Assembly: GCA_902526405.1 (NCBI GenBank)
Contig: CABZKL010000007.1
Span: 1 to 46,652 of the forward strand
Direction of reading: 5' to 3'
DNA from: an uncultured Pelagibacteraceae bacterium
GTDB taxonomy: Bacteria; Pseudomonadota; Alphaproteobacteria; Pelagibacterales; Pelagibacteraceae
DNA length: 46,652 nucleotides
Below are positions 38,780 to 46,652 of the stretch, piece by piece. The translations under genes and the position numbers were made by a program. A model generated the notes under the pieces. The model had not been told where the DNA came from, searched no databases, and was given only the letters and a program-made list of their open reading frames with translations. Within the stretch, counting starts at the first letter, position 1; each line of letters begins with the position of its first letter.

Positions 38780-41407
38780 ATGAGTAACGATAAATATATA
38801 CATTCTGATGTTGAAGATAGAATTTATTCTTATTGGGAAAAAAATGGTCTTTTTAAACCTAAAGAAAATTCTAAAAAATTTTCTATTGTAATTCCACCCC
38901 CTAATGTAACTGGCAGTCTTCATATGGGACATGCTCTGAATAATTCTATTCAAGATTTATTAGTTCGTTATCATCGAATGAATAATTATGAGACCTTATG
39001 GCAACCAGGAACTGATCATGCAGGAATTGCTACGCAGGCCTTAGTTGAGAAAAAACTTAGTGCAGAAAAAATTGATAAAAATGAAATTGGTAGAGAAAAA
39101 TTCATTGAAAAAGTATGGGAGTGGAAAGACCAGTACGGTGACATTATTATTAATCAATTAAAGAAACTTGGTTGTTCCTGTGATTGGTCCAGAAATGCCT
39201 TCACGATGGATGAAAATTTATCAAAATCAGTAATTAAGGTTTTTGTTGATCTATATAATAAAGGTTTAATTTATAAGGATAAAAAATTAGTAAATTGGGA
39301 TACTGTTTTAAAAACAGCTATTTCAGATTTAGAAGTTGATCAAAGAGAAGTAAATTCAAAAATTTATTATATCAAATATCCAATTGATGGAACGGATCAA
39401 TTTATAACAATTGCAACCACAAGACCTGAAACAATGTTGGGTGACACTGCTATAGCTGTTAATCCAAAAGATGATCGTTTTAAATCTTATGTTGGCAAAA
39501 CTGTTACAATCCCAGTTGTTGGAAGAAAAATAAAAATTATAGAAGATGATTACGCAGATCCTGAACAAGGAACAGGTGCTTTAAAAATAACTCCAGCACA
39601 TGACTTTAATGATTATGATGTAGGTCAAAGGAATAATCTTGAAATTATAAATATTTTTACTGAAACAGGAAAAATAAATGAAAACGCTCCAAAACATTAC
39701 GTAGGTCTTGATCGCTCTGAAGCAAGAAAACAAATTTTAAAAGAGCTTAAAGAAAAAGAATTTTTTGTAAAAGAAGAGAATATTAAAAATAAAGTTCCTT
39801 ACGGAGATAGGTCTAATTCCATCATTGAACCTTTTTTAACAGAACAATGGTTTGCTGATGCAGGTAAATTATCAGTTAAAGCTAAAGAAGTTGTAAATTC
39901 AAAGAAAACAAATTTCTTTCCTGAGAATTGGTCAAAAACTTATTTTCAGTGGATGAATAATATTGAGCCATGGTGTATTTCAAGACAACTTTGGTGGGGA
40001 CATCAAATACCTGCTTGGTATGGTCCTGACTATAAAATTTTTGTTGCAAACAATGAAGATGAAGCAAAACAATTAGCTAATAAACATTATGGTAAAGATG
40101 TAGAATTAAATAGAGATCCTGATGTTCTAGATACATGGTTTTCTTCTGGTCTTTGGCCTTTTGCAACACTTGGATGGCCCGATGATAAAAAATTTGTTGA
40201 GAAGTTTTATCCAACATCGGTTTTAGTAACAGGCTTTGATATTATTTTCTTTTGGGTTGCAAGAATGATTATGTTTGGAACTGAATTTTTAAACAAAGAA
40301 CCTTTTAAAGATATTTATGTTCACGCTTTAGTTAGAGATGAAAAAGGACAAAAAATGTCTAAATCAAAAGGAAATGTTATTGATCCCTTAGATCTAATTG
40401 AAAAATATAGTGCAGATGCTTTAAGATTTACGCTTCTATCAATGGCTTCACCAGGGACCGATGTTAAACTTTCTGAAGATAGAGTTAAAGGTTATAGAAA
40501 CTTTTTAAATAAACTATGGAATGCTAATAATTTTTTAATTACCAATGAATGTGATTTTAAAAATACAGATCAAATTCCAGAATTAAAAGTTAATATTAAT
40601 AAATGGATATATTCTGAGTTAGCAGAAACTACCAATAAAATAGTTAAAAACTTAGAAGATTATAGATTTGATGAGGCTGCAAAAAATGCTTATCAATTTA
40701 CATGGCATTCTTATTGTGATTGGTACTTAGAGCTTTCTAAAACAATTCTTTTTTCAGAAGATGAAACTGCTAAAGAAGAGATAAGAAGAGTTTCAGCTTA
40801 CGTATTCAAGCAAATACTAGTTTTATTACATCCATTTATTCCCTTTGTTACTGAAGAAATTTGGCTAAAAAATAAATTTGATAATAAGGGTAATGACTTT
40901 TTAATGTTTAAAAATTGGATATCTGCAAAATCTACTAAGGACTCACACACAGATCAGGTAGAAAATATAATTAATATAATATCTGAGCTTAGATCTTTTA
41001 AAAATGAGCTAAATGTAAGCCCTGGTTCATTTATAGACATCTCAATTAACAATATTAACAAAGATCAAAAGCAATTTATTAGTTCAAATGAAATAATTCT
41101 TAAAAAATTAGGTCGAATAAACAATATCCTTAGTGATGATTTAGATAAACCGGCTGCGACAATGGTTGTATCAGGTGATTTATTTAAGATCTATTTTGAT
41201 AAAGATGTTGATTTAAAGTTAATAAAAGAAAATTTAACTAGCAAACAAGAACGATTAGAACAAGAGATGCATAAGATATCTCAAAGACTAGAAAATAAAA
41301 GTTTTGTAGATAGGGCACCAAAAGAGATTGTTGAACAAGAAAAAACTAATTATAATAATTTAAAGAATGATGTTGATAAGATATCAATAACAATAAAGGG
41401 TATATAA
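38780..41407 (+). CDS. valS: Valine--tRNA ligase
   Basis: [99 protein letters not shown]. Confidence 0.98.
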   Translation: MSNDKYIHSDVEDRIYSYWEKNGLFKPKENSKKFSIVIPPPNVTGSLHMGHALNNSIQDLLVRYHRMNNYETLWQPGTDHAGIATQALVEKKLSAEKIDKNEIGREKFIEKVWEWKDQYGDIIINQLKKLGCSCDWSRNAFTMDENLSKSVIKVFVDLYNKGLIYKDKKLVNWDTVLKTAISDLEVDQREVNSKIYYIKYPIDGTDQFITIATTRPETMLGDTAIAVNPKDDRFKSYVGKTVTIPVVGRKIKIIEDDYADPEQGTGALKITPAHDFNDYDVGQRNNLEIINIFTETGKINENAPKHYVGLDRSEARKQILKELKEKEFFVKEENIKNKVPYGDRSNSIIEPFLTEQWFADAGKLSVKAKEVVNSKKTNFFPENWSKTYFQWMNNIEPWCISRQLWWGHQIPAWYGPDYKIFVANNEDEAKQLANKHYGKDVELNRDPDVLDTWFSSGLWPFATLGWPDDKKFVEKFYPTSVLVTGFDIIFFWVARMIMFGTEFLNKEPFKDIYVHALVRDEKGQKMSKSKGNVIDPLDLIEKYSADALRFTLLSMASPGTDVKLSEDRVKGYRNFLNKLWNANNFLITNECDFKNTDQIPELKVNINKWIYSELAETTNKIVKNLEDYRFDEAAKNAYQFTWHSYCDWYLELSKTILFSEDETAKEEIRRVSAYVFKQILVLLHPFIPFVTEEIWLKNKFDNKGNDFLMFKNWISAKSTKDSHTDQVENIINIISELRSFKNELNVSPGSFIDISINNINKDQKQFISSNEIILKKLGRINNILSDDLDKPAATMVVSGDLFKIYFDKDVDLKLIKENLTSKQERLEQEMHKISQRLENKSFVDRAPKEIVEQEKTNYNNLKNDVDKISITIKGI

Positions 41408-43125
41408 TGGCAAAATTTAACAAGAAGAAACTTCCAAGTAGACACACATCATTAGGAGCAGATAGAGCTCCACATCGATCATTTTATTATGCTATGGGTG
41501 AAACTGAGAAAGATGTTGCTAAACCCTTTATTGGCGTGGTTTCAACATGGAATGAGGCAGCTCCTTGCAACATAGCACTAATGAGACAGGCTCAATCTGT
41601 TAAAAAAGGTGTCAGATCAAATGGAGGAACTCCAAGAGAATTTTGTACCATTACTGTTACTGATGGAATTGCAATGGGTCACGAAGGGATGAAATCTTCT
41701 TTAATTTCAAGGGAAGTAATTGCAGACTCAGCAGAGTTAACAGTCAGAGGACATTGTTATGATGCATTAGTGGGTATTGCAGGATGTGATAAATCTTTAC
41801 CAGGATTAATGATGTCGATGGTCAGATTAAATGTTCCAAGTGTATTTATTTATGGAGGTTCAATTCTTCCAGGAAAATATAAAGGTAAAGATGTAACAGT
41901 TGTTGATGTATTTGAAGCAGTTGGAAAACATTCATCGGGTAAAATGTCAGCAGCAGAACTTAGAAAATTAGAATTAGTTGCTTGTCCTAGTGCAGGTGCT
42001 TGTGGGGGTCAATTTACTGCAAATACTATGGCATGTGTATCTGAGGCTATTGGATTAGCATTACCATACTCAGCTGGAACTCCAGCTCCATACGAAGAAA
42101 GAGATAAGTTTGCAAAAGAAAGTGGTAAAATGGTTATGCAACTTTTAAAAAAACAAATTAAGCCAAGAGATATTGTAACCAGAAAAGCATTAGAAAACGC
42201 TGCAACAATAGTTGCTGCAACAGGGGGCTCTACTAATGCAGGATTACATTTACCAGCGATTGCAAATGAAGCAGGAATTAAATTTGATTTAATGGATGTT
42301 GCTAAAATTTTTAAAAGAACTCCATATCTTGCTGATTTAAAACCAGGTGGAAAATATGTTGCAAAAGATATGTGGTTAGCAGGTGGTGTACCAATGTTAT
42401 TAAAAACTTTATACGAAGGTGGATACATTCATGGTGATTGTATGACCGTTACTGGAAAAACAATGAAAGAAAATTTAAAAAATATTAAATTTAATCCTAA
42501 ACAAAAAGTTATGAGATCTTATAAAGATCCATTATCACCTACAGGAGGTGTAGTTGGTTTAAAAGGTAACTTAGCACCAGATGGAGCGATAGTAAAAGTT
42601 GCTGGATTAGCAAAATTACAATTTACTGGAAAAGCAAAATGTTTTGATAATGAAGAAAGTGCAATGAAAGCAGTTCAAAGCAAAAAGTATAATGATGGTG
42701 ATGTAATTATAATTAGATACGAAGGACCGGTTGGTGGTCCTGGTATGAGAGAGATGTTATCTACAACAGGTGCAATTTATGGACAAGGCAAAGGGGAGAA
42801 AGTAGCCCTTATAACTGATGGAAGGTTCTCTGGAGCTACCAGAGGCTTCTGTGTGGGTCATGTAGGCCCTGAGGCTGCCTTAGGAGGTCCTATAGGCCTT
42901 TTACGTAATGGAGATATCATTGATATCGACGCCAAAAAAGGAACTATCAATGTCAGACTTTCTAAAAAAGAATTAGCTTCTAGAAAAAGAAAATGGAGAG
43001 CTAGAAAATCTGATTTTGGATCTGGTACTTTATGGAAATATGCACAAACCGTTGGTCCAGCATTTTTAGGCGCACCAACACACCCAGGTAAGAAAAAAGA
43101 AGTTAAGGATTATTCAGAGATTTAA
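41407..43125 (+). CDS. ilvD: Dihydroxy-acid dehydratase
   Basis: [118 protein letters not shown]. Confidence 0.98.
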   Translation: MAKFNKKKLPSRHTSLGADRAPHRSFYYAMGETEKDVAKPFIGVVSTWNEAAPCNIALMRQAQSVKKGVRSNGGTPREFCTITVTDGIAMGHEGMKSSLISREVIADSAELTVRGHCYDALVGIAGCDKSLPGLMMSMVRLNVPSVFIYGGSILPGKYKGKDVTVVDVFEAVGKHSSGKMSAAELRKLELVACPSAGACGGQFTANTMACVSEAIGLALPYSAGTPAPYEERDKFAKESGKMVMQLLKKQIKPRDIVTRKALENAATIVAATGGSTNAGLHLPAIANEAGIKFDLMDVAKIFKRTPYLADLKPGGKYVAKDMWLAGGVPMLLKTLYEGGYIHGDCMTVTGKTMKENLKNIKFNPKQKVMRSYKDPLSPTGGVVGLKGNLAPDGAIVKVAGLAKLQFTGKAKCFDNEESAMKAVQSKKYNDGDVIIIRYEGPVGGPGMREMLSTTGAIYGQGKGEKVALITDGRFSGATRGFCVGHVGPEAALGGPIGLLRNGDIIDIDAKKGTINVRLSKKELASRKRKWRARKSDFGSGTLWKYAQTVGPAFLGAPTHPGKKKEVKDYSEI

Positions 43126-44315
43126 TGAAAATTCGTCCAGTTATTTTATGTGGAGGTGCTGGAACTCGACTTTGGCCAAATTCTAAAAATCATCAAGCAA
43201 AACAGTTTATTGATTTTGGTAATTGGACATTAATTGGAAAAACATTAGAGAGAACAAGAGCATCAATTTATGATGCACCAATTATCAGCACTAATAAGAA
43301 ATATTTAAAAGAGGTAAAAAAACATCTTAAAAAAAATAAGATTAAAAAATATAAAATTGTTTTAGAACCTGCAAAAAGAAATACAGCTCCTGCTATTTTA
43401 AGCACTGCTTTAATAAAAGATATTCCTAATAATCAATCGTTAATGTTTTTTACATCAGACCATTTGATTGAAAAGATGAGCGTTTTTAATAAAGCCATTA
43501 ACAAAAATAAGACAAAATTAACTGACCAAAATATTTTCATATTTGGAATTAAACCAACCTCACCATCAAGTGAATTTGGATATTTTTTAACAAAAAATAA
43601 TAAAGTCTCTAGATTTGTTGAAAAACCAAAAGAGGCTAAAGCTAAACAAATAATTAGTAAAAAAGGTTACTGGAATTCTGGAATGTTTTATTTGAGAAAA
43701 GATTCAATTATTAATAATTTCAAGAAATACCAGCCAAATATTTACCGAAATTGTAATAAAGCTGTAACAAAAGCAAAATATAAAAGTAATGTGTATTATT
43801 TAAACAAACAAGCATTTACCAAAGCAACAGCTAAGTCTTTTGACTATGCAATATTAGAAAAAACTAAAGATATAAATGCGATCAAATTAGATATTCCTTG
43901 GTCTGATTTAGGATCTTGGAAAGAAATTTGTAAAATGTATGGAAGAAATAAAAGACAATACTTTAAAAAGAAAAATGTATTCCATAGACCTTGGGGTAGT
44001 TATGTAAATCTATTTAATGGTAAGGAATTCGTAATAAAAGAATTATATGTAAAACCCAAAGGCATATTAAGTCTTCAAAAACATCATCACAGAGCTGAAC
44101 ACTGGGTAGTTACTCATGGTAAACCTAAAATTACTTTAAATAAGAAATATTTTACAATGAAACCTGATGAAACTATTTTTATTCCATTAGGTTCAATCCA
44201 TAGAATAGAAAATCCCTACAAAAAACCGGTGAAAATTATTGAAGCTCAAGTAGGATCTATATTAAAAGAAACAGATATTGTTCGATACCAGGACGTTTAT
44301 GGCCGTGTTAAATAA
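43125..44315 (+). CDS. manC: Mannose-1-phosphate guanylyltransferase (with C-terminal cupin-like segment)
   Basis: RPVILCGGAGTRLWPNSKNHQAKQFI; EPAKRNTAPAIL; FVEKPKEAKA; WNSGMFYLRKD; C-terminal RPWGSYVNLFNGKEFVIKELYVKPKGILSLQKHHHRAEHWVV. Confidence 0.94.
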   Translation: MKIRPVILCGGAGTRLWPNSKNHQAKQFIDFGNWTLIGKTLERTRASIYDAPIISTNKKYLKEVKKHLKKNKIKKYKIVLEPAKRNTAPAILSTALIKDIPNNQSLMFFTSDHLIEKMSVFNKAINKNKTKLTDQNIFIFGIKPTSPSSEFGYFLTKNNKVSRFVEKPKEAKAKQIISKKGYWNSGMFYLRKDSIINNFKKYQPNIYRNCNKAVTKAKYKSNVYYLNKQAFTKATAKSFDYAILEKTKDINAIKLDIPWSDLGSWKEICKMYGRNKRQYFKKKNVFHRPWGSYVNLFNGKEFVIKELYVKPKGILSLQKHHHRAEHWVVTHGKPKITLNKKYFTMKPDETIFIPLGSIHRIENPYKKPVKIIEAQVGSILKETDIVRYQDVYGRVK

Positions 44316-44323
44316 ATAACACG
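44304..44323. terminator. Stem-loop at the manC / PiT-like convergent junction (CGTGTTA-aataaa-TAACACG)
   Basis: Perfect 7-bp stem overlapping the manC stop; no convincing T-tract on either strand, so the terminator role is uncertain. Confidence 0.35.
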
Positions 44324-44337
44324 ACCACAAAATATAT

Positions 44338-45303
44338 TTAAAACCAACTATTTGGAATAATTATGTAGTGGATTGCTAAAACAATTCCAACTGAAACACT
44401 TAATCCAAAGATCATTTTAAGAAAGTCTTTACCAATTAATGGGAAGACATACTTAAATTTATATTCTTTGTTCATTGTTGAAATCGCAAGTTCTCTACCG
44501 CACAATAAACCAACGAAAACCCATGTAGTTGACATAGGCAAATCATTAAGTTCTTTAAAGTAGAATAAGACACCAGCATAAATTACGTTAATAATTGTAG
44601 CTGATCTTGCATATCTTGTTCCAGTCTTCTCCAAAACAACTTTCTGAATTGGCCCACCTTGAATGTAGAAAATATAAAATAATAATGCAGTGAAGTAAGC
44701 CATTACAATCAAAAGTAATGTTAAATCTAACTGTCTAGGTAGATATACTGCAATATTAGCTACATCGTGAGATAACCAAACCCACCATAACCAACCTGAA
44801 GAAATCCAAACAGCATTTCTCCAAAAGCCAATATATTTTTCATCAACTTCATCTAATTTTTCATTGATAAATTTTGATACTACTATCCAAGCAATATAAG
44901 CGACCATTGCCGCTAAACCATATCCAACTACACTTTTTAATAGCATTTTTTCAAGCACAACTGTTGAAGCAAATGCTGAAAGAACTAAGAAAGTAGTAGA
45001 TACCGGTATTCCAATTCTTGTTAATAATAGCAATATTGCAGGCGCTACTGCATGATACCACTGAATTTCTTGATAAGGTATTCTAGTTAATCTTCCATAA
45101 GAAATATCACCATCATATGAATACCATCCCCATGCTAACGCAAAAATCATTACAGCTGATGCAGATCCTGCAAGTGTATACCATTTAAACCACTTCTTCT
45201 TTGAAGCTATAAATGTACCAAGTGTTTGAATTGAGTCGTTAGCGATTACGCTATACCCGGCAAGGGCAAACCCTATAACCGTGTAAACTAAAGTCATTTC
45301 CAT
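44338..45303 (-). CDS. Divergent inorganic phosphate (PiT)-family-like permease
   Basis: Polytopic; N-terminal FALAGYSVIANDSIQTLGTFI and two STT motifs (RIGIPVSTTFLVLSAFAS; DLPMSTTWVFVGLLCGREL) reminiscent of the PiT inverted repeat. AAAGGAG Shine-Dalgarno upstream. Confidence 0.65.
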   Translation of the reverse strand: MEMTLVYTVIGFALAGYSVIANDSIQTLGTFIASKKKWFKWYTLAGSASAVMIFALAWGWYSYDGDISYGRLTRIPYQEIQWYHAVAPAILLLLTRIGIPVSTTFLVLSAFASTVVLEKMLLKSVVGYGLAAMVAYIAWIVVSKFINEKLDEVDEKYIGFWRNAVWISSGWLWWVWLSHDVANIAVYLPRQLDLTLLLIVMAYFTALLFYIFYIQGGPIQKVVLEKTGTRYARSATIINVIYAGVLFYFKELNDLPMSTTWVFVGLLCGRELAISTMNKEYKFKYVFPLIGKDFLKMIFGLSVSVGIVLAIHYIIIPNSWF

Positions 45304-45496
45304 TTTTTATCTCCTTTATATTATTGTTTTCGGTTCCTATCGTTTCATGACTTAAGATCTATGTAATGTGAGAGTAAAAAAAATTCTATAAAAGAATAAA
45401 CTAATTTGAGAATCAAGGGGTGGATTCGTCAACTAATAAACTATTAAATATTGATGTCTACTTTTAAATATTTTTTATTTCTCAATAAAGTTGTAT

Positions 45497-46147
45497 TTAT
45501 TTAATTAATTTCTTAATAAAATATACAGCTATAAGGGCTCCCAAAAATTCAGCTAAAATATATGTAGGCGTATTCAAATAATTAATTCCTGTAAAAGAAT
45601 CAGTAAAAGTTCTAGCTATTGCAACAGCTGGATTTGCAAAAGATGTTGATGATGTAAACCAATAACCAGCCATAATATATGTTGCAACACTAGCAGCTAT
45701 TGTTATTTTGCCATCTTTTTGAGTAGCAAAAATAATAAAAATTAAACCAAAAGTAGCAATTATTTCAGATAAGAAAATATGAAAACCATCTCTATTTTTT
45801 GTCGATAACTCAAGAATATCGTGTTCAAAAAAAACATTAGCCAACATAACACCTAGCAAACAACCAAGTATTTGGGCAGGAATATATATGATGAGAAGTT
45901 TTCCATTGATTTTTTTTCTTAAAAACATCGCTAAACTCACAAAAGGATTGAAATGTGCACCTGAAATATTTGCAAAAGCAGTTATTAAGACAAATAGGCC
46001 AGCACCAGTTGCGAGTGTATTAGCCGTTAATCTCAAAGCATTATCATTTGTGAGATTTTCAGCCATTATTCCAGACCCGACAATAACCATTACTAAAAAG
46101 CTACTTCCAATAAATTCACCTAAAAATATTTTGTTAGTATTTTTCAT
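45497..46147 (-). CDS. Arsenic-associated aquaglyceroporin (AqpS-like MIP family)
   Basis: ISGAHFNPFVSLAMF (first NPA box as NPF) and YWFTSSTSFANPAVAIARTFTDSFTGI (second NPA box); overlaps arsC by 14 bp. Confidence 0.87.
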   Translation of the reverse strand: MKNTNKIFLGEFIGSSFLVMVIVGSGIMAENLTNDNALRLTANTLATGAGLFVLITAFANISGAHFNPFVSLAMFLRKKINGKLLIIYIPAQILGCLLGVMLANVFFEHDILELSTKNRDGFHIFLSEIIATFGLIFIIFATQKDGKITIAASVATYIMAGYWFTSSTSFANPAVAIARTFTDSFTGINYLNTPTYILAEFLGALIAVYFIKKLIK

Positions 46148-46571
46148 TTAGAATCCAATTTTTAATTCTTTTATCAATATTATTAAAAGTATAAGTAATT
46201 ATCTCAAATTTTTTATCCTCACTAGCATCATTTAGTTTTGTTACTGGATCTTCAATATCCCAGTGTATGATTTGATTTTCCTTAGGCCAAATAGGACAAA
46301 TTTCATTATTTGCGTTATTACAAACTGTAATCACATGATCCATTTTAATTTTATTATTTATATAAATTTCAAAATTCTCTGATTTATAATTATTAAGATC
46401 ATAATTTTTGTTTTTTTCTAAGAATTTTTTGACATCTTCATTTATTTTACCTGAAGGTTTGCTACCTGCACTGTAAGCTTTATATTTATCATTATATTCG
46501 TTATTTATTATGCATTCCGCTATTATGCTTCTAGCTGAGTTGCCTGTACAAACGAACAAGATATTTTTCAT
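46134..46571 (-). CDS. arsC: Arsenate reductase, LMW protein-tyrosine-phosphatase family
   Basis: ILFVCTGNSARSIIAECIIN (CX5R loop), AYSAGSKPSGKIN, HVITVCNNANNEICPIWP, HWDIEDP. Confidence 0.88.
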   Translation of the reverse strand: MKNILFVCTGNSARSIIAECIINNEYNDKYKAYSAGSKPSGKINEDVKKFLEKNKNYDLNNYKSENFEIYINNKIKMDHVITVCNNANNEICPIWPKENQIIHWDIEDPVTKLNDASEDKKFEIITYTFNNIDKRIKNWILNEKY

Positions 46572-46651
46572 TAGAAAATAATTTTATAAATTCCAATTAC
46601 AAACAATGGTATTTGTAATCCAAAGTTTGTTAAAATAGCTTTATCTTTTGA
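46571..46651 (-). CDS. 3' end of a hydrophobic (membrane) protein, truncated by window edge
   Basis: Minus frame reads SKDKAILTNFGLQIPLFVIGIYKIIF* with a TAATG overlap into arsC. Confidence 0.55.
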   Translation of the reverse strand, partial: SKDKAILTNFGLQIPLFVIGIYKIIF

Positions 46652-46652
46652 T

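Noticed and set aside
42009-42428. 139-aa minus-strand ORF inside ilvD
   Set aside because: Antisense to a strongly conserved enzyme; composition typical of a shadow ORF.
45370-45440. Small inverted repeats (ATTCT/AGAAT and GAATC/GATTC) upstream of the PiT-like gene as a riboswitch or Pho box
   Set aside because: Stems of only 5 bp and no match to a Pho box or a known riboswitch core.
1-46652. CRISPR arrays, toxin-antitoxin pairs, restriction-modification, prophage or IS elements
   Set aside because: No regularly spaced repeats, no transposase/integrase or defence-type proteins seen in any frame.

Overview
The window is a contiguous, AT-rich, gene-dense stretch of an alphaproteobacterial chromosome. 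Gene order, very short intergenic gaps and protein character point to a SAR11/Pelagibacterales-type streamlined genome; this is an inference from sequence character, as no search was run. Gene blocks from left to right: (i) rpsB(partial)-tsf-frr-uppS-cdsA-dxr-bamA-skp-fabZ-lpxD-lpxA-lpxI-lpxB, with nearly all junctions overlapping; (ii) on the minus strand, a PpiD-like gene then trpE-trpG-trpD-trpC, followed by lexA-gltX; (iii) tpiA-secG-pyrG-kdsA-eno-ftsB-lipA-coq10/ratA-like; (iv) minus-strand ispDF-pgpA-cinA/pncC; (v) ntrY-ntrX-trkA-trkH, then tRNA-Arg(TCT); (vi) an aapJ-aapQ-aapM-aapP amino-acid ABC transporter; (vii) an XRE-type regulator and tRNA-Asn(GTT)/tRNA-Cys(GCA); (viii) valS-ilvD-manC; (ix) a minus-strand PiT-like transporter and an ArsC/aquaglyceroporin pair entering from the right edge. 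I found no CRISPR array, phage, IS element or obvious new defence system. The most interesting signals are small: an in-frame amber codon interrupting aapP with intact homologous sequence after it, a perfect 9-bp hairpin abutting the lpxD ATG at the only sizeable gap in the lpx gene train, an NtrX with an altered Walker B and no GAFTGA, a terminator-like attenuator between aapJ and aapQ, tandem dyads upstream of aapJ, a consensus LexA box, and several seamless gene excisions relative to canonical alphaproteobacterial synteny (pyrH, rseP, pdh genes, ntrBC).
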